Under the pieces are notes generated by a model. That model saw only the letters and a program-made list of their open reading frames with translations. It was not told the origin of the DNA and did no database searches. From a virus: a stretch of DNA of 42,881 nt. The translations under genes and the position numbers were made by a program. Position 1 is the first letter of the stretch. Every line of letters starts with the position of its first letter. The DNA lies in IMG/VR virus record IMGVR_UViG_3300027852_000074, positions 1 to 42,881 of that record; one strand, written 5' to 3'. Positions 25,841 to 34,393 of this stretch are shown here, in pieces.

Positions 25841-26107
25841 ATGAAAATGATTAAAAGCGGAGTAAAAACAAGTGAATTTTGGTTAACCATGGTAGCTACT
25901 TTAATTGGTGCATTTATGGCATCAGGCATGCTTCCTGAAAATCATATTGCTCTAAAAATTTGCGGTATTGCATTAGCGGCATTAGCTATGCTTGGATATA
26001 ATGTATCTCGTGGGATTGCCAAAATTGCAGACAAGCCCAGTCTTGTTATGGAATTAGTTGAAGCAAAAGAAGAGGAATGGACAGAAGAAGAAAACAAAAA
26101 GGAATAA
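25841..26107 (+). CDS. Holin-like membrane protein
   Basis: An 88-residue protein with two membrane segments (about 12-30 and 37-56) and a strongly acidic tail, behind AGGAG. Small size, two helices and position before lytic genes suggest a holin that releases the lytic enzyme, but no specific family is recognised. Confidence 0.6.
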   Translation: MKMIKSGVKTSEFWLTMVATLIGAFMASGMLPENHIALKICGIALAALAMLGYNVSRGIAKIADKPSLVMELVEAKEEEWTEEENKKE

Positions 26108-26112
26108 TCGAA

Positions 26113-26499
26113 ATGAGAAAATTAATTGCTTTTAGTTTTTGCCTTGTTTTTCTTTGCAGCTGTGCAGGTTGGCAAAAAAAAACTCGAATATCTCTGACTG
26201 GTGCGCATACAGCAGCAAAAGGGTTGTCTGCTATCGTAGAGCCAGTCTATCGGAAGAAATGCAAAGACGAGGCACTAAAATGTGCAGCCAAAGAAGACAA
26301 GATATGCAAAGCGCTTACTGTTTGCCAGGGAGAAAGAAGAACGATAAACAAAGCAATTACAGCTGTTCATATCGCTGTTGCAGCTGGACATGGTTTCTTA
26401 GCAATAAGTGATAAAACACAGTCTGAGAATACGCTCATTAAAGCACTTAATCTAATACAAGAAATAAATGAAATGCTAAAAAAAGGAGGGCTGTTATAA
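26113..26499 (+). CDS. Lipoprotein in the lysis region; outer-membrane spanin candidate
   Basis: ATG 26113 begins MRKLIAFSFCLVFLCSCAG: a signal peptide with lipobox LCSC and lipidation site Cys17; an earlier in-frame start would spoil the signal. The mature part (111 residues) has four further Cys around DEALKCAAKEDKICKALTVC. A lipoprotein after a coiled-coil membrane protein fits a two-part spanin system, though it is longer than most outer-membrane spanins. Confidence 0.68.
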   Translation: MRKLIAFSFCLVFLCSCAGWQKKTRISLTGAHTAAKGLSAIVEPVYRKKCKDEALKCAAKEDKICKALTVCQGERRTINKAITAVHIAVAAGHGFLAISDKTQSENTLIKALNLIQEINEMLKKGGLL

Positions 26500-26693
26500 T
26501 GGATCTAACAAAGTTTATACCCTCTATTATAGAAGCGATTGTTTCTTTATTTCAAATTGCTAAAGCTGCTGGATTATCAGAAGAGGACATGTCTAAGATT
26601 AGATTAAAAGTGATTAAAGAAATAGATCGCATTGCAGATCAACAAATAAAAGACGAAGTTGAAGAAAACGCAATAGTAAGAGGCGAAGGTTGA
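26499..26693 (+). CDS. Small hypothetical protein in the lysis region, 64 aa
   Basis: Starts on the last base of the lipoprotein gene and overlaps the transglycosylase start. The N-terminal half is hydrophobic and amphipathic (FIPSIIEAIVSLFQIAKAAGL), the rest charged and helical. Might modulate lysis; no family recognised. Confidence 0.6.
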   Translation: MDLTKFIPSIIEAIVSLFQIAKAAGLSEEDMSKIRLKVIKEIDRIADQQIKDEVEENAIVRGEG

Positions 26694-27199
26694 CACCATA
26701 TTTATTAGCGTTGGCAATGTTCGCACAACCTAACGCAACGGTTGGCAAAAAACAGTTGCATTCTGTAGCTCGTGCGATATTGCCAGCTGCTAAGGTCTAT
26801 AAAATAGATCCTGTCCTAATTGGTGCGCTAGTGTTGATTGAATCTGGTGGACGTAATATTGTAGTTTATAAGCGTGGTAAGAAAAGAAAAGGTGCCGATG
26901 TTGGTGTTTTTCAAATTCATTGCCCTGAAGCTTCTGTGAAATGCATTGATAAGCATAATAATCTTAATCGTGCTGCTTATCGTTCTGCTAAAATTCTTTC
27001 ATTAGGTCGCAAAATTTGCAATAGGCCACCTAATGGATACAAGAGAGTTTGTGGCCGTGGTTGGACTGCTCGTTACAATCCGGGCTCTGCTCGTTGGCAA
27101 ATAAGACTTAGCAAGCAATATGAACAACTAAAAATCTGGATTTCTAATTATAAACAAAGAAATCTTTTAAGTTTGAGGAGTGAAAGTCATGGCTTTTGA
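26690..27199 (+). CDS. Lytic transglycosylase (SLT-like endolysin)
   Basis: A 169-residue protein starting with TTG inside the previous stop. A hydrophobic N-terminus (about 2-14) may be a signal or arrest sequence. VYKIDPVLIGALVLIESGGRN has the SLT catalytic glutamate (IESGG), and ADVGVFQIH plus WTARYNPGS follow as in that fold. It cleaves peptidoglycan glycan strands. Ends 11 bases into the next gene. Confidence 0.8.
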   Translation: MTPYLLALAMFAQPNATVGKKQLHSVARAILPAAKVYKIDPVLIGALVLIESGGRNIVVYKRGKKRKGADVGVFQIHCPEASVKCIDKHNNLNRAAYRSAKILSLGRKICNRPPNGYKRVCGRGWTARYNPGSARWQIRLSKQYEQLKIWISNYKQRNLLSLRSESHGF

Positions 27200-27647
27200 T
27201 AATCTTGCGCCTAATCCTTTTTCTATTATGCAACAAATGAAAGCTGGTAATAATTTTGATGGTAGTGCGCCAGAGGATAGCACAGTCCCATTAGTAGTTG
27301 CTTGGTCAGAAAACGTTTTCAAATTTGCTCCAGGTGATAAAGGTGGCTTGTTTGATCTAGATGATATTGCATATAAAGGAAATGAACAGGGCCCATTTGC
27401 ATTAGTTGGGATTGAGCTAAGTCTATCTGGTGATCAAACATCTTGGACGTTATCTCGCATTGACGTGTTTTCAAATGAGCTTTTGATATATGCTGGGACA
27501 ACAGAAACAAGCTTTGTAGCAACTTGGGAAAATAACGTAATCCTATTAAATGGAGAAAATTTAAAGCTTGTAACGGTTGGATCTCCAACAAATGCAATGA
27601 TTGCTACCATGAAATTTGCGCCGCCATGGCCAGTGAAAGGATATTAA
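27189..27647 (+). CDS. Hypothetical structural protein, 152 aa
   Basis: ATG 27189 follows GAGGAG at 8 bases; a GTG nine bases upstream is less likely. The sequence is beta-rich without family signature (PLVVAWSENVFKFAPGDKG). It precedes the first fibre with the MPILR start, so it may be a tail fibre partner. Confidence 0.6.
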   Translation: MAFDNLAPNPFSIMQQMKAGNNFDGSAPEDSTVPLVVAWSENVFKFAPGDKGGLFDLDDIAYKGNEQGPFALVGIELSLSGDQTSWTLSRIDVFSNELLIYAGTTETSFVATWENNVILLNGENLKLVTVGSPTNAMIATMKFAPPWPVKGY

Positions 27648-27648
27648 T

Positions 27649-28557
27649 ATGCCTATTTTGAGAGATGGAATAAGACAAATTGACGCATTAGGGATCGTTT
27701 CTTGTCCTTCTCCAAGCGATGGGTCAATATTAAGCTATAAGACAAATATATGGCGTGATTCCATAAGGGCGTGGAACATTGGAGCTGGTAATGCAGATGG
27801 TGCCGGACTTGTAAACACCACAAGTGCAGCTAGCGGAGCACAGCAACACAGTCCAAGATTAAGGCTAGGTGGCCAAGGCTGGAAGACTGATGCAACTGCA
27901 GCAAGCCAAGCGGTAGAATTCTTTTTAAAAAATGTACCGATTCAAGGAACATCAGCGCCAACTGGCAAACTATATTTTTCCAGCTCTATTAATGGGGCTG
28001 CAGCCACCGATCATCTTTATATGGATAGTTCTGGTAATATAAAATGGGAGAGTGATCTTGGTGGGAATATTGGCGCGAGTGGTGCGAATAGACCTGGTTT
28101 TATTTATTCGGCTTGGAGTAACGCAACTAGTGGTTTTATCTGCAACTCAACCGAGCTTAGGCAAGCAAACTTTTCTACTGGACTTGGCTCAACTGGTTCT
28201 CTGATTATGACAGCAAATTATCCATTGATCATGTTGAACCAAGGGCGGACAGATGGAGCAGGAAATATAGTTAATGCTTCGGTCTATGATGTAAATGCTG
28301 CGGCCATAGACGAAGATACAATATTACATTCAGTTGGTTGGACAAATAACGTCAACGCATATCAAGAGCAGATAGCGATCAAGGATAATGGAGTTGTGCG
28401 CTTTGTGAATTCTTGGGCGGTAATTGATGCGCCTACTGGTCAAGATGGAGATCTAGCGTTCGTTACTAATGGCGATACTGGTTCAGCATGCTTGGCATTG
28501 TCAGTTAGTGGCACATGGTACCGCATTGCTTTAGGTGCAGCTATTTCAGCCACGTAA
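27649..28557 (+). CDS. Tail fibre protein with MPILR N-terminus
   Basis: A 302-residue, Gly/Ala/Asn-rich protein. It begins MPILRDGIRQIDALGI, closely like the second spike at 29096 (MPILRNGITQCDQNQ), suggesting a shared attachment peptide. The body (LYFSSSINGAAATDHLYMDSSGNIKWE) resembles phage fibre tips and ends in beta strands. Confidence 0.7.
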   Translation: MPILRDGIRQIDALGIVSCPSPSDGSILSYKTNIWRDSIRAWNIGAGNADGAGLVNTTSAASGAQQHSPRLRLGGQGWKTDATAASQAVEFFLKNVPIQGTSAPTGKLYFSSSINGAAATDHLYMDSSGNIKWESDLGGNIGASGANRPGFIYSAWSNATSGFICNSTELRQANFSTGLGSTGSLIMTANYPLIMLNQGRTDGAGNIVNASVYDVNAAAIDEDTILHSVGWTNNVNAYQEQIAIKDNGVVRFVNSWAVIDAPTGQDGDLAFVTNGDTGSACLALSVSGTWYRIALGAAISAT

Positions 28558-28573
28558 AAAGGAGTCAATATCA

Positions 28574-28822
28574 ATGACAATAACATTCAAATCTGAAGGA
28601 ACTGTGGAAAATAAGGATATTCAGCGAATAACCTTCATTCTTGATAACACAGGTCAAGTTGATCGAGCTGAATTAGTTTATAAGGTTGAAGGCCCGAATG
28701 GCACAGAGTCCAAGACAATAAATTGGCTATTAACTACTGCACAGAAAAACAGCGTAGCCAGTCTTTTGCCCGATGCAAAAACGCAGTTAGAAGATAAACA
28801 TCAATTAGCTATTGTAAAATAA
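28574..28822 (+). CDS. Small beta protein, possible fibre chaperone
   Basis: An 82-residue protein; ATG 28574 follows AAAAAGGAG at about 9 bases, whereas an earlier start in the fibre gene has no such site. Sequence MTITFKSEGTVENKDIQRITF is beta-rich. Its place between two fibres suggests an assembly role, unproven. Confidence 0.6.
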   Translation: MTITFKSEGTVENKDIQRITFILDNTGQVDRAELVYKVEGPNGTESKTINWLLTTAQKNSVASLLPDAKTQLEDKHQLAIVK

Positions 28823-28841
28823 TTCATAAAGAGGCTAGTTA

Positions 28842-29093
28842 ATGCGTAATCTATCAAAAGAAGAGTTAGCGCAACTTAAACCACAATTCGGACAAGCGGC
28901 AAGGTTAGAAGCTGCACTTAATAAACAAATAGCCGAAATAGAAGCTGAATTGATTGAGCTAAAAATTAACTGCGAAGTTCCACTTGATTGTGGAATTGAT
29001 AAAAATAATGGAAAATGGTTTGTATTGGGACACAACAAACAACCAACTACTTTAATTAAAGAAAATAAACCACCTGACAATAATAGTTTATAG
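28842..29093 (+). CDS. Small coiled-coil protein, possible fibre chaperone
   Basis: An 83-residue protein; residues 4-45 (LSKEELAQLKPQFGQAARLEAALNKQIAEIEAEL) form a long helix, likely a coiled coil. It lies just before the second spike gene, where tail fibre assembly chaperones are common. No family recognised. Confidence 0.6.
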   Translation: MRNLSKEELAQLKPQFGQAARLEAALNKQIAEIEAELIELKINCEVPLDCGIDKNNGKWFVLGHNKQPTTLIKENKPPDNNSL

Positions 29094-29095
29094 AT

Positions 29096-30493
29096 ATGCC
29101 AATTCTAAGAAATGGAATAACACAATGTGATCAAAATCAAGCAGATATACAAACGCTTGAAATTGAAAAAACTAGTCAAACAACGGGTATTTTGCATCTG
29201 TATGCAAATGCATCAACAGGAGATGATAGCAAAGATGGGTCAAGCATAGCGAACGCAGTCAAAACACTTCAACGCCTATTAGTGCTTACACCATATCTTA
29301 TAAGACATTGGGTAGTATGGCATATTGATGGCGTTTTTGAAGATCCTGGAACCATGTATCTTGCAAAAGATATTGCTCCACTTGTCGGAGATGTAATTGA
29401 AGGATTAATAATAGATGGTGGAGATAGCTACACTGTAGTAGTTGGGCCTTTTACAGCGGATATAAATTCAGTTTCCTCGATTGGTGATTCCGGTCAGACA
29501 TGGACTGTGAACACTTATCAGGGTTATTTTGTAGAAGTAACTTCTGGGCCTGCTATTAATGAAGTTCGTATGATTCATTCAAATACTGCAACAACGATAA
29601 TTCCAGTTAAAAATTTCTCTGTAGATCCTGGAGTAGGTGCTACTTTTAGAATCGTAAAGCCGGCAACTGTAATAAAATCAACCGGGGCTTGGCAATCCTT
29701 CTATGCTTCTGGTACTGGCACGGGACGGATTTATTATCAGCGTATTACCTTTGAAGGTTCCAACATGAACGTTGGCTCCTCGGGCGGCAATTTGAGTTAC
29801 ATGACTATAACTCACTGTGTTTTTGAAGCTATTAAAAGAGTTGCTTTTTATGGGACTGCATTAGTTGCACAACCAACATATAGAGATCCAGATGATCCAA
29901 CAACTGTCATTTCTTACTCAGTAGCTGGACTTGGAGTAAGGGGCTGTGAAATTTTATTGCATGGTTTGGCAGGTGGAGGTTTTGCAGAAAATGGAATAAG
30001 AGTATCATATGTATATGAAATTAGAGCAAATAATACTCTTATTGGCTATTCTGGACAGGGCTCATTTATAAATAAAATTTCTGCTTATAAGACAGGTAGA
30101 CAAAATAATGCGGGTAGTCAATTTGTAAATAATGCTGGTTATGCAACAACAATAATTGACGGTTCTGATGTCGATGGCGTTATTTGTCAACATTCACAAT
30201 TGAAATTTGGAGATGGAGTAACAATTTCTAATAATACTGATAATGGGATAAGGGCTTCTAATTCTCATATCGAATTTACTGGAGTGATTGCTGGCACTGG
30301 AAATGGTAAATATGGAGTGCATGCTGATAAAAATTCTTTAGTTGAAATAACAAACGGATCAACACCAACTCTTACTGGAACTTCAGGAAATACTTCTACT
30401 GATGGAGTTGGCGCAAATAATACATGGGTTCAAATTGATGCAGGAACCTATATCAATGATACGGCTGAGTTTACAAATTTCAATGAGGGCTAG
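29096..30493 (+). CDS. Second tail spike (beta-helix, MPILR N-terminus)
   Basis: A 465-residue protein. The MPILRNGITQ start matches the fibre at 27649. The segment LHLYANASTGDDSKDGSSIANAVKTLQRLL (about 38-67) is the usual lead into a spike beta-helix, followed by parallel-helix turns with Asn and Gly (FVNNAGYATTIIDGSDV). Probably a second receptor-binding spike. Confidence 0.75.
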   Translation: MPILRNGITQCDQNQADIQTLEIEKTSQTTGILHLYANASTGDDSKDGSSIANAVKTLQRLLVLTPYLIRHWVVWHIDGVFEDPGTMYLAKDIAPLVGDVIEGLIIDGGDSYTVVVGPFTADINSVSSIGDSGQTWTVNTYQGYFVEVTSGPAINEVRMIHSNTATTIIPVKNFSVDPGVGATFRIVKPATVIKSTGAWQSFYASGTGTGRIYYQRITFEGSNMNVGSSGGNLSYMTITHCVFEAIKRVAFYGTALVAQPTYRDPDDPTTVISYSVAGLGVRGCEILLHGLAGGGFAENGIRVSYVYEIRANNTLIGYSGQGSFINKISAYKTGRQNNAGSQFVNNAGYATTIIDGSDVDGVICQHSQLKFGDGVTISNNTDNGIRASNSHIEFTGVIAGTGNGKYGVHADKNSLVEITNGSTPTLTGTSGNTSTDGVGANNTWVQIDAGTYINDTAEFTNFNEG

Positions 30494-30495
30494 AA

Positions 30496-30675
30496 ATGAA
30501 TAAAGCTTATACTTGCCATCTATGCTCACACGAATTCGATTTGGTGCCAGATAATGATTATGAAATGTACATCGTTAATAATAACGAAAAATTACCGGAA
30601 AAAATAAAAACGAAATGCCCAAATTGCCATGAGATATATAAAATCAATCTTAATATTATGGCCTTAGAAAATTAA
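30496..30675 (+). CDS. Small zinc-ribbon protein, 59 aa
   Basis: Translation gives MNKAYTCHLCSHEFDL then KTKCPNCHEIYKI, with CxxC pairs at Cys7/10 and Cys41/44, a simple zinc ribbon. It begins three bases after the spike stop and lies before the amidase, which has its own N-terminal ribbon. Function unknown. Confidence 0.55.
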   Translation: MNKAYTCHLCSHEFDLVPDNDYEMYIVNNNEKLPEKIKTKCPNCHEIYKINLNIMALEN

Positions 30676-30721
30676 TCTTCAGCATGGTTAAACATTATTG
30701 CAAATTGTTGGAACTTCCATA

Positions 30722-31357
30722 ATGTCTAATGAATGTTATCTTTGTGATGGTAGTGGCAGTTGGGTTGATGTGGAAGCAAGCCAAACTGTAATATGTCCAG
30801 TATGTTATCCTATAGAGGCAAGCAATCAAAGCACAAGCCGAGTTGACTTGCCTAGATGGTATCAGTCTTACTGGTATTCTATGCCAGCAAAATATTATGG
30901 TCTAAGTTTTCAAGTAAACCCTTGGCTTTTGATAATCCATTCAGGTGCTCGTGCTGCAGGGGTAGCTGAATATATGGTAGCGCCAGGTGATAATAGACAA
31001 GTATCAACCCAATTTTCTTGGTCAATAACTCAAAATGCATTAGTACAGCAAGTTCCCATTTCTAACGTGGCTTGGCATGTAAAGAATAAATGCACATATA
31101 GAAACCAAAATAGACTTAATTACTGTAGTATTGGAATAGAATTGCCTGGACCATGGGATAAGAAAAGGACTGATGAAGAACTTGGCATACTTCGAGATAC
31201 TGTTATAAAATTAGTTGAGCTTATGCCCAGTCTAAGATATTGTGTGGGACACGGTGACATTGATGAAAGAAAAAAAGATCCTGGCCCTTATATGAAATGG
31301 TCGATATTAAATGGTCTTGGTCTTAGTGGCCCTAATGTAAAACCAATCATTATCTAG
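30722..31357 (+). CDS. N-acetylmuramoyl-L-alanine amidase with N-terminal zinc ribbon
   Basis: A 211-residue second lytic enzyme. ATG 30722 is preferred to an in-frame TTG at 30698. Cys5/8 and Cys25/28 form a DnaJ-like ribbon. The Amidase_2 domain follows: LLIIHSGA, NVAWHVKN, CSIGIELPGPW and GHGDIDERKKDPGP carry the zinc-binding and catalytic positions. It cleaves the bond between muramic acid and the stem peptide. Ends the rightward unit; no clear terminator is seen in the 43 bases before the convergent gene. Confidence 0.82.
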   Translation: MSNECYLCDGSGSWVDVEASQTVICPVCYPIEASNQSTSRVDLPRWYQSYWYSMPAKYYGLSFQVNPWLLIIHSGARAAGVAEYMVAPGDNRQVSTQFSWSITQNALVQQVPISNVAWHVKNKCTYRNQNRLNYCSIGIELPGPWDKKRTDEELGILRDTVIKLVELMPSLRYCVGHGDIDERKKDPGPYMKWSILNGLGLSGPNVKPIII

Positions 31358-31400
31358 TCCCTGGGGAATCTTCCGGCAATAGAATAAAGCTAGTTATAAG

Positions 31401-31892
31401 CTAAATATTCTTCAATAAAATTTCTATTGTCTTAGCTGTATTTTTATGCAATATCATTTTTTCTTTGTTGTTTTTATACCATTCGAATGGATTAAGATTA
31501 TTTGAATATGACCAGCCTGCACCAATCCAGTCAGCTATCATTTCCTTTACATATTTTTCTGGGATTTCTATAGGATTTAATTGTCCATAGTCGCCTAAAG
31601 AAACCCATGATTGCCAGTGGTGATTATTTTTTTGATGGTGTAACCATGCGTTTTGAAATTCTATTGGTTGCTCATTATGATTACATGTTCTATTGGCATT
31701 CCTTATGTTTTTCTTTGTTCCATCTTTGTTATAAAATTGATTAACATATGGAGTCCATTCAATTGGCATAAATTTCGATAGGTCGTGAGTTAATCCACGA
31801 AGAAAAGAGACTCCAACAATTCTACATCCAATTAAAACGCCAATTTTGTGTTTAAATAATCTCTTGGCGTAGCTAAAATGTGCTTTAATCAT
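31401..31892 (-). CDS. DUF5662-like protein
   Basis: A 163-residue protein, last of the leftward unit. Features HKIGVLIGCRIVGVSFLRGLTHDLSKFMPIEW, WLHHQKNNHHWQSW and VKEMIADWIGAGWSY match DUF5662, a phage-borne family with HD-like His/Asp motifs and no established role. AGGGAG precedes the start, after an 11-bp hairpin with a T run. Confidence 0.75.
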   Translation of the reverse strand: MIKAHFSYAKRLFKHKIGVLIGCRIVGVSFLRGLTHDLSKFMPIEWTPYVNQFYNKDGTKKNIRNANRTCNHNEQPIEFQNAWLHHQKNNHHWQSWVSLGDYGQLNPIEIPEKYVKEMIADWIGAGWSYSNNLNPFEWYKNNKEKMILHKNTAKTIEILLKNI

Positions 31893-31907
31893 TTCTTATA
31901 TCTCCCT

Positions 31908-31971
31908 AAAAAATCTCCTATCGACCAGAAGCGGATTAATAAAAATAATTGCAAAAACTCGTCGATAGGAG
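31908..31971 (-). promoter_or_regulatory. Hairpin plus T run before the DUF5662 gene
   Basis: On the minus strand CTCCTATCGAC (31971-31961) pairs perfectly with GTCGATAGGAG (31925-31915) across 35 bases, followed by ATTTTTT. It could be an attenuator or a terminator for the nuclease gene upstream. It shares the GGAG-ATTTTT-AGGAG order with the ERF leader. The rest of 31893-32038 holds no gene I can support. Confidence 0.55.
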
Positions 31972-32038
31972 CAATTGTACGTCGTCTAGGTAGCGCATAT
32001 TTGTCTTTTAGTATTGTAATGCTTCTGTGTTTTTGCAA

Positions 32039-33133
32039 TCAGTCTGACATTATCCATTTTAATCGTTTTGTTTTAGTTTCTTCAATATATCCTAATTTTT
32101 TGAATTGATCCCAGATCTCTTTTGCTTCTTTAGCTTTTTTACCAGTCTTTTTAAGGCTTGCAATTGTTGCGCTTTTTGTTGTTGATATTGTGTCCATAAA
32201 TGCATCATGCCCAAGCATGTTATAAAGCTCTAAAACAAGTGAATTATTATTTGTTATTTTATCTTTCTTGATTTGATTAATAATTAGCTTTTGGCCTTCG
32301 TGTTCTATGTTGCCGTCTTGTTCTAAGTAAGCTATTAATGCATCGTCTAATTGGGCTAATCTATCCTTAAGCATTTTTCTTGCAAGTGCGTAGCGTGTAG
32401 CTTGATCGTTTGTTAGACTAATGTTAATTGCTGTATCTGGCACTAAATAACCATTGACTTTGTTAATAAGAGAAGCTCTTGCTTTGCAGTTATTACGAAC
32501 AAGACAGTGATCACAGTGTGGACCTGGCGTGAAATTATCTGGATCATTGCTTGCAACAATTAACTCTATTTCTTTTCGCGCACTAGATAGAGTAGAATCG
32601 TTTAGATACAACTCGTCATAAGTCAAATCCGACACTAATATTCGTAGTAGCCTTACGTTAAATACTCCAATATTATGAGCGGCTAATATGGCATATGCCA
32701 AAAGTTGGTAATCATCTATAAGTTTAGGTAGTATGTATTGCTGTCCTTTTCCATATTTCCAGTCAACTACAGTTAATGTATCTTGAGTTATTATCAATAA
32801 ATCAATATGTCCAGTTAGTCTTCCGCTAGGAAAATCAATTCCTAGCTCATGTTCGCATAAGTGGTTTTCAGAAAAAAAATCAATTAATTGCGAATCGATG
32901 AAGCACCATTTGTAAAATTGATGCAGTTCTGGTTTAAGAATATCTAAATATTCTGGTAAAATAGTATGTAACCATAAATCTGCTGCTTCTATATCTTCAT
33001 GTTCAATTGCAATTTGAATCCAGCCATGTGCAAGGGAACCTAGGCGCAGATTATCTGTGTTTGTTTTGAATTGAGAAAGCAGTGTTGCTGCTCCTCTGCA
33101 ATAGCGAGCGATATTCAAACTCGAAGCTCTCAT
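32039..33133 (-). CDS. PD-(D/E)XK nuclease, Cas4/RecB type with Fe-S cysteines
   Basis: A 364-residue nuclease, probably resecting DNA for the ERF annealase. The active site is RLTGHIDLLII (Asp111), VVDWKYGKG (Asp124, Lys126) and Gln143. Cys12 together with Cys207, Cys210 and Cys216 (PHCDHCLVRNNCKA) match the iron-sulphur cluster of Cas4 and AddB-type nucleases. The start overlaps the upstream repeat protein by 4 bases, so the two are translated together. Confidence 0.82.
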   Translation of the reverse strand: MRASSLNIARYCRGAATLLSQFKTNTDNLRLGSLAHGWIQIAIEHEDIEAADLWLHTILPEYLDILKPELHQFYKWCFIDSQLIDFFSENHLCEHELGIDFPSGRLTGHIDLLIITQDTLTVVDWKYGKGQQYILPKLIDDYQLLAYAILAAHNIGVFNVRLLRILVSDLTYDELYLNDSTLSSARKEIELIVASNDPDNFTPGPHCDHCLVRNNCKARASLINKVNGYLVPDTAINISLTNDQATRYALARKMLKDRLAQLDDALIAYLEQDGNIEHEGQKLIINQIKKDKITNNNSLVLELYNMLGHDAFMDTISTTKSATIASLKKTGKKAKEAKEIWDQFKKLGYIEETKTKRLKWIMSD

Positions 33134-34026
33134 TTCCCTGCCTCATTTATCATTGCCCAACCTAGCTCTTCTGAGCTGGTTGGAACTGCGATTGCCAGCC
33201 CGTTTTTATAGGCTTCGCGAATGCCCTTGGTTAGGTGGTGCTTGTCATAATCTAACCAGCCATTAGAAGAGGCAAAAAACAAAACAAGGGCATCCCTAGC
33301 GTTCTTAGCGTCCCAAGCATCCCTAGCGTTCTTAGCGTCCCAAGCGGCACTAGGGACACTAGCGGCCCTAGCGTCCCTAGCGGCCCTAGCGGCCCTAGCG
33401 ATCCAAGCGTCCCTAATGGCCCAAGCTTCCCAAGCAACCCTAGCGTCCCTAGCGGCCCAAACGTCCCTAGCGTCCCAAGCTTCCCAAGCGGCCCAATCGT
33501 CCCAAGCGGCACTAGCTGCCCAAATTACACTAGGGATTTGATACTCTTTTAATTTCCAATTTAAGCCTCTAGTTTTTAGCGCTAACTCTAATCCTTTTAT
33601 TACTTCGCTTTTATTTCTGTTTGGCCTTCCTAACGCTTCTCGCCAGGCAAGCTGTTCTTGGACCATAATATTTTGGTGTTCTCCAAATGCTTTCGACAGC
33701 TCATGAATAGCAGGTTTCAAATCAGTTATTTCTTCTACGATATCCCAGCTCGCAGCACGTAGCTTATCATCTCTTTCTATTACTTCTGAGGTTGTTGTTA
33801 CCTTGAATAATCGTGAGGGCCAGCCATTTGGCCAGAGCCCTGCAATTCGCAGGGCGTCGTGCTGATTTTTACAGGCATTCCAGCCAGCTGCACAGGTATC
33901 TTTTGATTGGTTAACTTCCACCACAGGTAGTGTGTAAGGCAATTTGCCATCCCAGACTGAAGCACCGCCACGAACAGGAGAACAGAGATCGTGGGTGAAT
34001 ACTTTATAGGCTGTTGTTGTTTTCAT
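33130..34026 (-). CDS. DUF7666-like protein with tripeptide repeats, copy A
   Basis: A 298-residue protein of unknown function. Residues 5-165 (DLCSPVRGGASVWDGKLPY, CAAGWNACKNQHDALRIAGLWPNGWPSRLFKV) are a globular domain nearly identical to copy B (34394-35245). Residues about 165-245 repeat [Arg/Trp]-x-Ala every three residues, encoded by a 9-bp unit (33290-33536), and a conserved C-terminal segment (LTKGIREAYKNGLAIAVPTSSEELGWAM) follows. The repeat is expected to form a helix with Arg and Trp aligned along it, or a solenoid; neither is shown. Confidence 0.7.
   Translation of the reverse strand: MKTTTAYKVFTHDLCSPVRGGASVWDGKLPYTLPVVEVNQSKDTCAAGWNACKNQHDALRIAGLWPNGWPSRLFKVTTTSEVIERDDKLRAASWDIVEEITDLKPAIHELSKAFGEHQNIMVQEQLAWREALGRPNRNKSEVIKGLELALKTRGLNWKLKEYQIPSVIWAASAAWDDWAAWEAWDARDVWAARDARVAWEAWAIRDAWIARAARAARDARAASVPSAAWDAKNARDAWDAKNARDALVLFFASSNGWLDYDKHHLTKGIREAYKNGLAIAVPTSSEELGWAMINEAGK
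33290..33536 (-). repeat. 9-bp tandem repeat in copy A
   Basis: Degenerate repeats of the nonamer GCT-[A/T]GG-G[A/C]C read on the minus strand. One base, A or T, switches Arg (AGG) and Trp (TGG). Some blocks are also longer exact repeats, such as two successive copies of a 27-base block at the plus-strand left end. Confidence 0.75.
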
Positions 34027-34041
34027 TTGACTATCTCCTTT

Positions 34042-34359
34042 TTATGGTTCTAACCACCAATCAGGATTCTCTTCTTTAGAATATCCATGCTCGCCATAAA
34101 GTTCATTAAGGCTTTCCCACATCTCGCCGAAATAAAAAGAAGCAAAAAAATCCTTTCTAATGGCTGCGCAAACGATACAAGTTTTGTAAGCCCAAAAGCC
34201 TCCATCTGATTTTCCAGAGCTATACTCATATTTTCTTCCTGGTTCGATAATATCGCCACATTCGCAACAGTGATATTCCTTGCGTGCTTTGCGGATAAAT
34301 AGATTAGATAATTCGCAAGGAGAGCTGTCTCCATAGTCGTCAATACATTGATCGAACAT
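34042..34359 (-). CDS. Zinc-binding hypothetical protein, 105 aa
   Basis: Lies between the two DUF7666-like copies. RKARKEYHCCECGDIIEPGRKYEYSSGKSDGGFWAYKTCIVCAAIRKD has CxxC pairs (CCEC and CIVC) for one zinc and is a common phage domain of unknown function. AGGA precedes the start. Confidence 0.7.
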   Translation of the reverse strand: MFDQCIDDYGDSSPCELSNLFIRKARKEYHCCECGDIIEPGRKYEYSSGKSDGGFWAYKTCIVCAAIRKDFFASFYFGEMWESLNELYGEHGYSKEENPDWWLEP

Positions 34360-34393
34360 TATTTGTATCCTTTAAATATAATCTACGCATGCT

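Noticed and set aside
31878-32108. Plus-strand frame of 76 codons between DUF5662 and the nuclease
   Set aside because: It overlaps both minus-strand genes, has no ribosome binding site and covers the hairpin; no protein-like features.
33252-33512. Second minus-strand frame rich in LGTLGPLG
   Set aside because: It is a shadow of the 9-bp repeat in another frame, wholly inside the DUF7666-like gene.
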